Under the pieces are notes generated by a model, which worked only from the letters and a program-made list of their open reading frames with translations, made no database searches and was not told the DNA's origin. 64,000 nucleotides of DNA from Palauibacter sp022826685 (GTDB taxonomy: Bacteria > Gemmatimonadota > Gemmatimonadetes > Palauibacterales > Palauibacteraceae): NCBI RefSeq assembly GCF_965221685.1, contig NZ_OZ244907.1. The stretch is one strand, 5' to 3'. This document shows, in pieces, positions 44,684 to 53,333 of the stretch; the stretch's first letter is position 1; the number at the start of each line of letters is the position of its first letter. A program made the translations under genes and the position numbers.

Positions 44684-46506
44684 AGCTCCCTTCGGTCGAG
44701 CGGCTCGCCGCGGCGGCGGGGGCGACGGCTCGGCGGTTCCCCGTTGTCCTGGCCTGTGCGGTCGTCGCCGCCATCGCCGCGATGCGGGCGATCAACGCGG
44801 AAACGGCGCTCGAGTTGCGTCTCCTGGCCTCGGCCAGTCTCGGCCTGCCGCTGCTTACCGGGCTCACCCTGTTCGCGGAGCGCTGGAAGCTCCCCCTGCC
44901 GCGGCACTGGGCGCTGCGCGCACTCGGCGTGGCCGTGCTCGCCCTCTACTACTGGCAGTGGCCGAACTGGGGCGAGAACATCGCCGGCCTCCGCCACTTT
45001 CACCTGACCGCGACCCTGCACCTGCTCGTCGCCTTCATCGCCTATCTCGGCGTCCGCGAGCCGAACGGTTTCTGGCACTTCAACCGTACGCTCTTCTTCC
45101 GCTTCGGCCTCGGGGCGATCTACACGGGCGTCCTCTTCGGCGGACTCTCCATCGCCATGTTCGGCATCGAGAATCTCTTCAACATCGACATCGCCGATGA
45201 GAACTACGGCCGACTCTTCTTCTTCCTCGGCTTCGTCTTTCAGACGTGGTTCGTGCTCGCGGGCGTGCCGGACGATTTCGAGCAACTCGAACACCGCGAC
45301 GACTACCCCGCGGGTCTGCGCGTCTTCGCCCAATACGTGCTCCTCCCGCTCGTCGCCGTCTATCTGATCATCCTCACCGCCTACCTCGGGCGCGTCGTCA
45401 TCACGACGACGTGGCCCAGCGGGTGGATCGGGCTTCTCGTCTCCGCCCTCGCCGCCTTCGGCATCCTGTCGCTCCTCCTCGTGCATCCGCGGCGTGGACA
45501 GGAGGGCCACGCGTGGATCGACACGTACGCCCGCATCTTCTGGATCCTCATCATCCCGTCGATCGTCATGCTCCTGCTCGCCATCGGGCAGCGCATCGAG
45601 CAGTACGGGATCACGGAGCGCCGGTATCTCCTGCTGCTGCTCGGGATCTGGCTGGCGGGCGCCGCCCTCTTCTACACGGTGACGCGGTCGCACGAGATCA
45701 AGGGGATTCCGCTGACGCTGGCGATCATCGGCGCGGTCACCTTCGTCGGCCCCTGGTCTGCGTACGCCGTCGCCGAACGGAGCCAGACGGGGCGGCTCGA
45801 GGATCTGCTCTCGACGAACGGAGTCCTTGCGGAGGGCAGGATCTCGCCGGCCGCCATTGAGGTCCCGCCGGAGGACTGGCAGCAGATCAACGATGTCCTG
45901 CTCTACCTGATTTCGTGGCACGGGACGTCCGCCATCGACGAGTGGTTCGAGGGCGGCGTGGCGGCGGTCGATACGATCGGAGACGGAATGGCGGCCTCGA
46001 TGCGGGTGGCGGAGGCCGGGCGCCGAGTAACGCTCATCGCGGACCATTTCGAACTCGTGCCGTCCGAGGGACTGCTCGCGGATCCCTACGGGTTCGTCGA
46101 CATCTCGCCCCCGGGGGGCCGGAACGCGGCGGTCGCCGTGGCCGGCTTCGACCGGGCCGTCTTCGAGCGCAACCTCCTGGGAGGACGCTACCCGTTCGAG
46201 GGCGACTCCCTCACCTTCGAGGCCACTCCGGACAGCCTCGGCACGACGATCCGGCTCGGCGGGGACGAACTGGCCACGGTCTCGTTCGCCGAACTCATCG
46301 CGCGCGCCGGGCGCTTCGGGACCACGACGGCGCCGGGAAGGGTGCAACTTCCGCCGGACTCGCTGCGGCTCGATATCTCAGGGGCGGACGTGACGGCTCG
46401 CATCCAGGTCACGCTGCTCCGGCTCCATGACAGCGATGGGGAACGGCGGCCGACCCGCGTCACCGGCACGCTGCTCCTCGCGCCCCGCGAGCCCCCCCCA
46501 CCGTAG
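44680..46506 (+). CDS. DUF4153-type polytopic membrane protein
   Basis: The protein has 608 residues from TTG 44680 (TTGA overlap with the aminotransferase stop). Residues 15-365 contain about ten helices with WPNWGENIAGLRHFHLTATLHL, FFFLGFVFQTWFVLAGVP and GITERRYLLLLLGIWLAGAAL, the last being the pattern of the DUF4153 family. A ~240-residue extracytoplasmic C-terminal domain follows, with no recognisable motif. The function of the family is unknown. It is the last gene of the coupled four-gene run. Confidence 0.75.
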   Translation: MKLPSVERLAAAAGATARRFPVVLACAVVAAIAAMRAINAETALELRLLASASLGLPLLTGLTLFAERWKLPLPRHWALRALGVAVLALYYWQWPNWGENIAGLRHFHLTATLHLLVAFIAYLGVREPNGFWHFNRTLFFRFGLGAIYTGVLFGGLSIAMFGIENLFNIDIADENYGRLFFFLGFVFQTWFVLAGVPDDFEQLEHRDDYPAGLRVFAQYVLLPLVAVYLIILTAYLGRVVITTTWPSGWIGLLVSALAAFGILSLLLVHPRRGQEGHAWIDTYARIFWILIIPSIVMLLLAIGQRIEQYGITERRYLLLLLGIWLAGAALFYTVTRSHEIKGIPLTLAIIGAVTFVGPWSAYAVAERSQTGRLEDLLSTNGVLAEGRISPAAIEVPPEDWQQINDVLLYLISWHGTSAIDEWFEGGVAAVDTIGDGMAASMRVAEAGRRVTLIADHFELVPSEGLLADPYGFVDISPPGGRNAAVAVAGFDRAVFERNLLGGRYPFEGDSLTFEATPDSLGTTIRLGGDELATVSFAELIARAGRFGTTTAPGRVQLPPDSLRLDISGADVTARIQVTLLRLHDSDGERRPTRVTGTLLLAPREPPPP

Positions 46507-46645
46507 CAGGGCATTCACGTCCGTGGACAACCTTTCGGATCGGGATTCGGTCGTAGTGGTTGGAACCTGACCGCGCACCCGCGCGTATGTCAGTGAGACA
46601 ACCACAGCGAGCTTGCGGACACTCGACCTTCCTCCTGGAGCCGAC

Positions 46646-47356
46646 GTGACGTTCATTCGAAGAGTCGCCGCCGCCTTTACCCTCTGGGCCCTCGCGATCT
46701 GCGTCTGGGCCGCCCTTTCCCACCTCACGAACCTGCCCGGACCGGCAAAGGCGAGTACGGCGACCCTGGAGGGGATGGCGAGCCTCGTCGAACGGGCGGA
46801 CCCGCCGGGCTCGCTCCGCGCGCCCCGGTTTGCCGCGGAGCAGTTGCGACGAACGGCACACACGGCCGGACGGATCAACGGAGGCATCGAACGCGCCATC
46901 GGGGCCTGGCTGGACGGCCTCGGACACGACGAGGCTCACGGTCGGCAGCTGCGCTTCGGGTCCGCGGTACTGGTCGGCGAACGGGATGCCAAGGCCGTCA
47001 TCGGCAACATCACGATCCGGATGGATGCGAGGTCCGATGCGGGCCGCGCGCGGATCGAGGAACTCCGTGCGCTGCGCCTGACCGCGGGGAACCCGTTACG
47101 GACGCGCGACGCGGGAATCTGGATCGACCGAACCGAGAAGGCCCCGGCCGGATCGTCCGAAGCGGATCTCAAGCTGCACGCCGCGAGACACGGGGAGACG
47201 TTCTCCCTCAAGGCCGCGGAGGCGGGATCCGTGCTGGATGAGGCGTCGATCCAACTCGATGTCGATGCCAACCTCGACCGGGACAAGCTCAGGAAGCGGC
47301 TCGAGAAACTCCTGGACCTGCTGGAGGATCTGCAGAAGTTCGAGGGCGGCCGATAG
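46646..47356 (+). CDS. Membrane-anchored protein of unknown function
   Basis: The protein has 236 residues. GTG 46646 lies five bases after GGAG and opens directly onto a hydrophobic anchor (AFTLWALAICVWAALSHL). The remainder is hydrophilic, with an Ala/Arg-rich helical part (45-95), a strand-rich centre (RQLRFGSAVLVGERDAKAVIG) and a highly charged C-terminal helix (DRDKLRKRLEKLLDLLEDLQ) that looks like a coiled coil. I do not recognise the family. It lies 139 bases after the DUF4153-type gene and 34 bases before the copper-protein-like gene. Confidence 0.6.
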   Translation: MTFIRRVAAAFTLWALAICVWAALSHLTNLPGPAKASTATLEGMASLVERADPPGSLRAPRFAAEQLRRTAHTAGRINGGIERAIGAWLDGLGHDEAHGRQLRFGSAVLVGERDAKAVIGNITIRMDARSDAGRARIEELRALRLTAGNPLRTRDAGIWIDRTEKAPAGSSEADLKLHAARHGETFSLKAAEAGSVLDEASIQLDVDANLDRDKLRKRLEKLLDLLEDLQKFEGGR

Positions 47357-47390
47357 CTCGCGGATTGCCGGGACACAACGCCGGCACCCC

Positions 47391-48500
47391 GTGACGCGCC
47401 AGGGTGGGCGGGCCGGCGCGGCCGGGCTGCTGGTCGCGGTCTCGCTTTCCTGTGCCGCGCCCGCCGTGTCCGCGCAGGAGGGACACGCGGGCCACGCCGG
47501 GGCGGCCGAAGGAGGCCGGCCGACCACGTCGACGGCGAGCATCCGGGTCGTCGATCATCCGGAACGCAAGGAACTCGCGGTCATTCTGGGTCCGATCGAC
47601 CTCCCCGCCCGTTCATCCCACCACATGGCCCAGTTGCCGGTGCAGGAAGGCACCGTCCCCTTCGACCTGACGATCCGGGGCTATCGCACGCACATCATCG
47701 ACGGCGACGGCGAACCGGTCCCGCGCGTCGTCCTGCATCACATGAACCTGCTCGATCCGGGGCGGCGGGAGCTGTTCCTGCCGATCATGCTGCGGGTCCT
47801 GGCGGCGAGCCATGAGACGCGGCCGGTGAGCTTTCCCGGCTGGCTGTTCGGCATTCCGATGAAGGGCGGTTCGAGATTCCTCGCGCTCACCATGCTGCAC
47901 AATCCGACGGAAGCGGACTACGAGGGCGTCACCGTCCACCTGACGCTCGAGTACGAGCGCATCGCCCCCCTCCCCGTCTACCCGGTGGCGCCGTTTCACC
48001 TCGACGCGATGTACCCCGAGGTCTCGGCAACGAAGGCGTGGGACCTTCCGCCCGGCCATTCGGTCAAGACATGGGATGCGAGTCCGGCGATCCGCGGGCT
48101 CATCATCGGTCTCGGCGGTCATCTCCACGCGCACGCGTCGCGGCTCCGTCTCGAGAACCTGTCGACGGGCGACGTGCTGTACGACATCCGGCCGAGGCTC
48201 GATGAGGAGGGGCACGTCGTGGACATCCCGGCGCTCACGCACAGGGGTCGGGGCGTGGGCGCGCTCGTCGTCCCGGAACACCGATACAGGATCACCGTGG
48301 AGTACCGAAACCCGTTCGATACGGTGATCGAGGACGGCGGCATGGGTTCGATCGCCGGCGCTTTCATCCCGCTCGAGGACTGGCCCGCCGCGAATCCCCG
48401 GGAGGCGCTATTCGCCGCCGACTACGACTGGGTCGTCCGCAGTCAGATCCGGCACGGGGCCGTCAGTTCTCCCGACTGTACTCCGTGCGACCGCCGATGA
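47391..48500 (+). CDS. PHM/DBM-like copper monooxygenase-fold lipoprotein (tentative)
   Basis: The protein has 369 residues from GTG 47391, without a clear ribosome site. A signal with lipobox VSLSC (Cys21) is followed by a His-rich segment (EGHAGHAG). Motifs recall the two copper sites of peptidylglycine alpha-hydroxylating monooxygenase: His-His-Met at 116-118 (VVLHHMNLL; an earlier His-His-Met at 77-79), GGHLHAHASRL with His244, His246 and His248 in the position of the His-x-His ligand pair, and GMGSIAGAF with Met318 as a possible Met ligand. The fold assignment rests on motif spacing only. If correct, it would be a secreted copper redox or copper-binding protein. It overlaps the convergent amidohydrolase gene by 38 bases. 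Confidence 0.5.
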   Translation: MTRQGGRAGAAGLLVAVSLSCAAPAVSAQEGHAGHAGAAEGGRPTTSTASIRVVDHPERKELAVILGPIDLPARSSHHMAQLPVQEGTVPFDLTIRGYRTHIIDGDGEPVPRVVLHHMNLLDPGRRELFLPIMLRVLAASHETRPVSFPGWLFGIPMKGGSRFLALTMLHNPTEADYEGVTVHLTLEYERIAPLPVYPVAPFHLDAMYPEVSATKAWDLPPGHSVKTWDASPAIRGLIIGLGGHLHAHASRLRLENLSTGDVLYDIRPRLDEEGHVVDIPALTHRGRGVGALVVPEHRYRITVEYRNPFDTVIEDGGMGSIAGAFIPLEDWPAANPREALFAADYDWVVRSQIRHGAVSSPDCTPCDRR

Positions 48501-50238
48501 TCGTGTAGTCCACGACGGTCTCCAGGATCTCGTCCGCGGGAATCGTGAGGATGTCCCGGGACAGGACCGTAATGTCCGCCAGCTTCCCGACTTCTAGCGT
48601 CCCCTTGAGATCTTCCTCGAACGCGGCGTACGCGTTGGCCCACGTATAGGAACGGAGCGCCTCCTCGCGCGTCATCGCCTGCCCCTCGAAGAAGGTCTCT
48701 CCACCCTCGATCACGCGCGTGACCGTGCAGTGGAAGCTCGCCAGAGGGTCCGCGTCTTCCACCGGGACATCCGTACCGTTCGTCACGACCACTCCGGCCC
48801 GCATGAAGTCCCGCCACACGTACGCCCCCGAGCGCGCCCGACCCGGGCCGAGCCGAAGGATCACCCACGGACCGTCCGAGCAGGCGTGGACGCCCTGCAT
48901 GGAGGCGATGACTCCGAGGTCGGCAAAGCGCGGGATGTCCGCCGGATTGACGTGCTGCGCGTGCTCGATCCTCCAGCGCAGGTCGCTCATGTCCGCGTGG
49001 TCCGTGAAGGTCCGCTCGTACAGGTCCAGCACCTCGCGGTTCGCCCGGTCGCCGATCGCGTGCGTATTCACCTGATAGCCCCGCTCGATCGCCAGCTGTG
49101 CGAGGCGCTCGATCTCCTCCGGCGGCGTCGTCGGCAGCCCGATGGACGAGGGCATGTCCTCGTAGGGCTGGAGCAGCCAGGCGCCGTGCGACCCGAGCGC
49201 CCCATCCGCGACCTGCTTGATCGACCGAACGGTGAGCCGGTCGCCCCCATGTCCGACCATGTAGTACTCGTCCAGCCGCCCCTCGAGCGTCTCCAACCCG
49301 CCCTGCAGCATGACGTAGAGCCGCACGGGCAGCGCGCCCTCATCCGCGAGCGTCCGGAGGAGGTCTACCGTCTCGAAGCCGGAGCCCGCGTCCTGGAAGC
49401 TCGTGACTCCCTTCCGGAGCAGTTCCTCGTTCGCGAGCCGTACCTGTTCGCGAGCCCGCTCATCGCGCTCGGCCTCGGAGCGGCTTGCCTCTTCCTCGGC
49501 AAACGCCGCCCGCGCCAGGCGCTGCGCGGTCTCCCGCAGGACGCCGGTCGGTCGCCCCGTCGCGTCATGCACGATCTCGCCGCCGGGAGGATCGGGGGTG
49601 TCCGCATCGATCCCGGCCAACTCGAGCGCTCTCGCGTTCACGAAGGAGGCATGTCCGCTGGCATGCGTCAGGATGACCGGATTGGCGGGGCTCACTTCGC
49701 TGAGGCCGTCGTGGACCGGCTGACCCTCGACCATCGGATCGGGCGGCTCGCTCCACTTCTCCTGATGCCATCCCCTGCCGCTGATCCAGGCACCCGGTGC
49801 CGCGCTCGAGGCCGCCTCACCCACGAGGCTGACGATGTCATCCCAGGTGTCGGCGGTCGTCAGGTCGAGGATCATGCGCGCGTTCCCCAGACCCATGAAA
49901 TGACCGTGACCCTCGATGAACCCCGGGATCGCAAGCCGGCCCCCGAGGTCGATGACTTCGGTGCCCTCCCCGATCCATCCCGAGACGTCGTCGTGCGCCC
50001 CGAGCGCCACGATCCGCCCGTCCCTCGACGCGAGGGCGCTGACCACCTCCCCGCCATCACCCGCCAGGGTCGCGATCTTCCCGTTGGTGAGGACGAGTTC
50101 AGCGACGTCCAGCGGCAGACCCGCGCCCGCCGCGCCACCCGCTTCCGCCGAATCCCCGGCATCGGTCGCGCAGGCCGCGAGGGCGAGAAGAAGAAACGAT
50201 CGGACGAGAACGGGCGCTGCTTCGCGATGTCGAATCAT
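48463..50238 (-). CDS. YtcJ-like amidohydrolase lipoprotein
   Basis: The protein has 591 residues. ATG 50238 has CAGGA upstream and begins a signal with lipobox LALAAC. The fold shows IPGFIEGHGHFMGLG (His-x-His metal site), SGRGWHQEKWSEPPDP, ILTHASGHASFVN, NTHAIGDRANREVLDLYE and RWRIEHAQHVNPADIPRF, all typical of YtcJ-type enzymes, plus ASMQGVHACSDGPW and the Asp in NGTDVPVEDADP. The family hydrolyses N-formyl or cyclic amide bonds; the substrate is unknown. The 3' end overlaps the convergent gene by 38 bases. Confidence 0.88.
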   Translation of the reverse strand: MIRHREAAPVLVRSFLLLALAACATDAGDSAEAGGAAGAGLPLDVAELVLTNGKIATLAGDGGEVVSALASRDGRIVALGAHDDVSGWIGEGTEVIDLGGRLAIPGFIEGHGHFMGLGNARMILDLTTADTWDDIVSLVGEAASSAAPGAWISGRGWHQEKWSEPPDPMVEGQPVHDGLSEVSPANPVILTHASGHASFVNARALELAGIDADTPDPPGGEIVHDATGRPTGVLRETAQRLARAAFAEEEASRSEAERDERAREQVRLANEELLRKGVTSFQDAGSGFETVDLLRTLADEGALPVRLYVMLQGGLETLEGRLDEYYMVGHGGDRLTVRSIKQVADGALGSHGAWLLQPYEDMPSSIGLPTTPPEEIERLAQLAIERGYQVNTHAIGDRANREVLDLYERTFTDHADMSDLRWRIEHAQHVNPADIPRFADLGVIASMQGVHACSDGPWVILRLGPGRARSGAYVWRDFMRAGVVVTNGTDVPVEDADPLASFHCTVTRVIEGGETFFEGQAMTREEALRSYTWANAYAAFEEDLKGTLEVGKLADITVLSRDILTIPADEILETVVDYTIIGGRTEYSREN

Positions 50239-50427
50239 GGTCCTGGCCTCGATGTAAGCGGTTCGGCTGATCATAGCGGCACGCCATTAACGGCGCACAG
50301 GCGTCGCAGGCCGTCCCCCCGATCAGCTACCCCGCCGGGGCCCGTGCGGGTACGTTTCACGGGAGTCGGCAGAGCTTCCGGGCGCTCCCCGGATCGTCCG
50401 CGAACGAGGTGGGGGAGGACCGGTGCA

Positions 50428-51048
50428 ATGGGGAAAAAGCGCAATGTCGGAAGGTGGGGAGCCGGCCTCGCGCTGGGTCTCGCCTGCGCCCTCCCGGCCG
50501 ACGCCGAGGCCCAGATCGGCATCCTCGCGGGCTACAACCGCGACACGCTCGCGGAGTTCCTGCCGGAGAACGGGTTCGATCTCACGGAACTCACCGATGG
50601 GTATCACGTCGGCGTGTTCTTGAACTTCAACCTCGCGACCTTCTCCATCCGGCCGGCCGTCGTTTACCACCGCATGCCGGAAATCGTCGCGATGGCCGGC
50701 GACGAACGGGTCCAGTTCGACATCGACCTGGTGGAGATCCCGCTCGACTTCCGCATTCGACTCCTCCTGCCGGCCGTCCAGCCCTATGTGCTGGGCGGGC
50801 CCGTCCTGACCTTCCCCTCCAGCACGTTTTCGGGCGTGGACGACCTCCTCACGGCACGTCCGGTTCGCGCGGAGTTCGGAGTCGGCGTCGAACTCGACCT
50901 CGGGTTCCGGCTCTGGCCCGAAGTGCGTTACGGATTCGGCACCGGTTCGCTGATGGGCTCCGGTGTCGCCGTCGGATCCAGCGTACTCCGAGGCGATGGG
51001 GAGCCGCGACACGACACACTCACCCTCCGGCTCGGCATCAGCTTCTAG
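50428..51048 (+). CDS. Outer-membrane beta-barrel protein
   Basis: The protein has 206 residues. ATG 50428 follows GGGGGAGGA. A signal (GLALGLACALPADAEAQ) leads to a strand-rich sequence starting IGILAGYNRDTLAEF, with YHVGVFLNFNLATFSIRPAVVYHRM, IPLDFRIRLL, VQPYVLGGPVLTF and the terminal strand LTLRLGISF ending in Phe. It belongs to the small 'outer membrane protein beta-barrel' type. The upstream 189 bases hold no other gene. Confidence 0.75.
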   Translation: MGKKRNVGRWGAGLALGLACALPADAEAQIGILAGYNRDTLAEFLPENGFDLTELTDGYHVGVFLNFNLATFSIRPAVVYHRMPEIVAMAGDERVQFDIDLVEIPLDFRIRLLLPAVQPYVLGGPVLTFPSSTFSGVDDLLTARPVRAEFGVGVELDLGFRLWPEVRYGFGTGSLMGSGVAVGSSVLRGDGEPRHDTLTLRLGISF

Positions 51049-51172
51049 CCGCCCCGTCGCGGACCGCTGACGGACCGCGGGCTGGCGGGACTTGACGCTT
51101 CGGCGACCCGCCCACCATTATGGCCCCGAACGAATACCGAATAAACGCCGAAATCGAATGAACCGGTAGGCG

Positions 51173-52243
51173 ATGCGCGGAGTTTCCGAGAAACGGCGCT
51201 CGATTCGGGGGCGCGGAAGCGCGCACAACCCGGCGAACCGCTTCCTCCCCCTCGCGGTCGAGCGGGAGGCCTGGACGCTCGCGTCCGATCCGGATCCGCG
51301 GACGGAGATTCTGGAGGATCGATCCCGCTCGATCATCTCCTACAACGACAGTCCGGACCTCGGTTTCGACGCCAGTCTGAACCCGTACCGCGGGTGCGAG
51401 ACCGGGTGTTCTTACTGCTACGCGCGACCCACCCACGAATACTTCGGGCTCTCCGCGGGACTCGACTTCGAGAGCCGGATCCTGGCGAAGCCGGAGGCCC
51501 CCGCCCTGCTCCGACGCGAACTGGCCTCGCCGCGATGGGAGCCGCAGGTGCTCGTGCTCAGCGGGGTGACGGACCCGTACCAGCCCGTAGAGCGCCGCCT
51601 CGGGATCACGCGCCGGTGCCTCGAGGTGCTGGCCGAAGCCCGGAACCCGGTCGGGATCGTGACCAAGCACCACCGGGTGACACGGGACATCGACCTCCTG
51701 CGCGAACTCGGGCGCTACGACGCCGTGCACGTCCAACTCTCCATCACGACGCTGGACCGCTCGCTGCAGCGAAGGATGGAGCCGCGGGCGTCGACCCCCG
51801 AGCGGCGGCTCGACGCGATCGCGCGGCTGGCGGATGCGGGCATCCCGGTGGGGGTGAACGTCGCGCCCGTGATTCCCGGACTCACGGACCATGAGATCCC
51901 GGCCATCGTGGAAGCGGCGGCGAAGGCCGGCGCCGGGAGGGCGATCTACATCATGCTCCGCCTTCCGTACGGAGTCGCCGCCCTCTTCGAGGACTGGCTG
52001 CAACGGAACTGTCCGGGCCGGGCGGAGAAGGTGCTCAACCGAATGCGGGAGCTGAGAGGCGGGAGCCTCTATGCGTCGAACTTCGGGGAGCGGATGCGCG
52101 GGCGCGGCCCGTTCGCCGAACAGGTCGCGCGGCTCTTCTCACTGGCGCGTGCGAAGCACGGCATCGAGCCGCGCGACTACGACCTCACGGCGGAACACTT
52201 CCGGCCGCCGCGGGCCGGCCCCCAACTGGGCCTGTTCGACTAG
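51173..52243 (+). CDS. Radical SAM protein, PA0069 / SplB-like family
   Basis: The protein has 356 residues. RGCETGCSYCYARPTHEYFG carries the iron-sulfur CxxxCxxC motif. ISYNDSPDLGFDASLNPYRG before it and GVTDPYQPVERRLGITRRCLEVL after it are signatures of the PA0069 family. VNVAPVIPGLTDHEIPAIVEAA lies in the second half of the barrel. The protein cleaves SAM to form a radical; the family's biological reaction is undefined. It starts 125 bases downstream of the barrel gene and converges with the PDZ gene. Confidence 0.9.
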   Translation: MRGVSEKRRSIRGRGSAHNPANRFLPLAVEREAWTLASDPDPRTEILEDRSRSIISYNDSPDLGFDASLNPYRGCETGCSYCYARPTHEYFGLSAGLDFESRILAKPEAPALLRRELASPRWEPQVLVLSGVTDPYQPVERRLGITRRCLEVLAEARNPVGIVTKHHRVTRDIDLLRELGRYDAVHVQLSITTLDRSLQRRMEPRASTPERRLDAIARLADAGIPVGVNVAPVIPGLTDHEIPAIVEAAAKAGAGRAIYIMLRLPYGVAALFEDWLQRNCPGRAEKVLNRMRELRGGSLYASNFGERMRGRGPFAEQVARLFSLARAKHGIEPRDYDLTAEHFRPPRAGPQLGLFD

Positions 52244-52258
52244 CAGCCCGGATCGGCG

Positions 52259-53200
52259 CTAGCGGTCGAGGTCTCCGGCGCGCGGCCGCCACCTGAATGT
52301 ACCCTCGCGCTCCTCCAACTCGACGGTGAGCGTCTGCTCCGCGCCGTCGCGGACGATGCGGACCGACACCTCTCCCGGCTCGAGATCGGAGAGAGCCCGT
52401 CGCAGATCATTGGGGTCGTCGATCTCTTCGTCGCCGAGTCCGACGATGACGTCGCCCGCCCGCAGGCCGCCCTCCGCGGCCGGCGTGTCCTCGTGGACCG
52501 AGGTGACGAGGACGCCCCCTTCCACACCGAAGTACTCCGCGAGCTGATCGCCCAGGCTCTGCGTATTCGCGCCGAGTCGCGGGCGCCCCGACAGGCTGTA
52601 GAAGATGCGATCCACCGCCCCCTCGGCGGCTCGTTCCCGGACGTCCCGGAGCCGCTCTTCCACTTCGAGCGCCATGTCCCGCGCGCGCGCAGACGAGGGC
52701 CGGACTCGCGTCAGTTCGACCTGCGGGGAGACCCAGGTCAAGCCACGGGCCCCCGAGAAGAAGTCCGTCCGCTCGGCGAGCTCGACCGACACCTCGCGTT
52801 CCGCTCCGTCGCGGAGCACCGTCAGATCCACGACGCGCCCGGGCGGTGTCTCGCTCACCAGCCGCCGAAGCCCCGCCACGCTCTCGACGCGCTCGCCGTT
52901 CCACGCCACGACGACATCGCCCTCCTCGATGCCGGCCTCGGCCGCCGGCTCGCCGTCGACGACGCCGTCGATGTAGACGCCGTACGCGCGAGACATCCCG
53001 AGCTCCGAGGCGCGCTCCCCGTCGACATCTTGGATCTCCACGCCGAGGTATGCGCCGCCCCCGGAAAAGGCCACACGGACCCGTTCGCGCCGCTCGTCCT
53101 CATCCTCCTCCTGGGCCGCGGCCGGCGCAAAACCGGCGTACAACCCGGCGACCAGCGCCACAGCAAGCCCAATGGCGAGTGACTCCCTCCAGTTCCTCAT
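52259..53200 (-). CDS. Secreted protein with two PDZ domains and no protease domain
   Basis: The protein has 313 residues. ATG 53200 follows GGGAGG. A signal (AVALVAGLYAGFAPAAAQ) and an acidic patch (EEDEDERRER) precede PDZ1 (about 45-135; GAYLGVEIQDV, GVVDGEPAAEAGIEEGDVVV). A helical linker (~160-190) follows and then PDZ2 (about 205-300; PRLGANTQSL, TSVHEDTPAAEGGLRAGDVI). The PDZs resemble those of DegP/DegQ, but the trypsin-like domain is absent. It probably binds C-termini of unfolded envelope proteins. The downstream neighbour in transcription order is convergent; upstream lies an SPFH gene on the same strand. Confidence 0.82.
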   Translation of the reverse strand: MRNWRESLAIGLAVALVAGLYAGFAPAAAQEEDEDERRERVRVAFSGGGAYLGVEIQDVDGERASELGMSRAYGVYIDGVVDGEPAAEAGIEEGDVVVAWNGERVESVAGLRRLVSETPPGRVVDLTVLRDGAEREVSVELAERTDFFSGARGLTWVSPQVELTRVRPSSARARDMALEVEERLRDVRERAAEGAVDRIFYSLSGRPRLGANTQSLGDQLAEYFGVEGGVLVTSVHEDTPAAEGGLRAGDVIVGLGDEEIDDPNDLRRALSDLEPGEVSVRIVRDGAEQTLTVELEEREGTFRWRPRAGDLDR

Positions 53201-53290
53201 GTATCCTCCCTCGGGATCATTCCCCCAAGTCGTGAACTCCCGTCTTCGTTTCCTGAGGGTCGGACACCCCGCGGAGGCCGGTCGGTTGCC

Positions 53291-53333
53291 TGCAGCCCGT
53301 GGCAAAAGCCCTGCTGCGTTCGAGGGCTGCTCA
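53291..53333. repeat. Shortened copy of the 23.3-kb inverted-repeat element
   Basis: GCAGCCCGTGGCAAAAGCCC followed by TGCTGCGTTCGAG matches the complement of the right arm at 23447-23480 with one substitution. After it the sequence jumps directly to GGGCTGCT, the complement of the starting GCAGCCC, so the copy looks like an internal deletion of the full element. It abuts the stop codon of the SPFH gene. Confidence 0.7.

Noticed and set aside
46551..46614. GTGGTTG...CAACCAC dyad and a GGAACC...GTATGTC pair as a possible ECF promoter
   Set aside because: The spacing and -10 are weak, and the stem arms are ~45 bases apart; not enough to call.
51092..51121. TTGACG...CATTAT as a promoter for the radical SAM gene
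   Set aside because: The spacer would be 18 with a poor -10, and the site lies within a GGCGGG/CCCGCC repeat; left uncalled.
52242..52252. CTAGCAGCCCG as a third copy of the inverted-repeat element
   Set aside because: Only 11 bases match and the following sequence diverges, so chance is plausible; it is mentioned only as a possible fragment.
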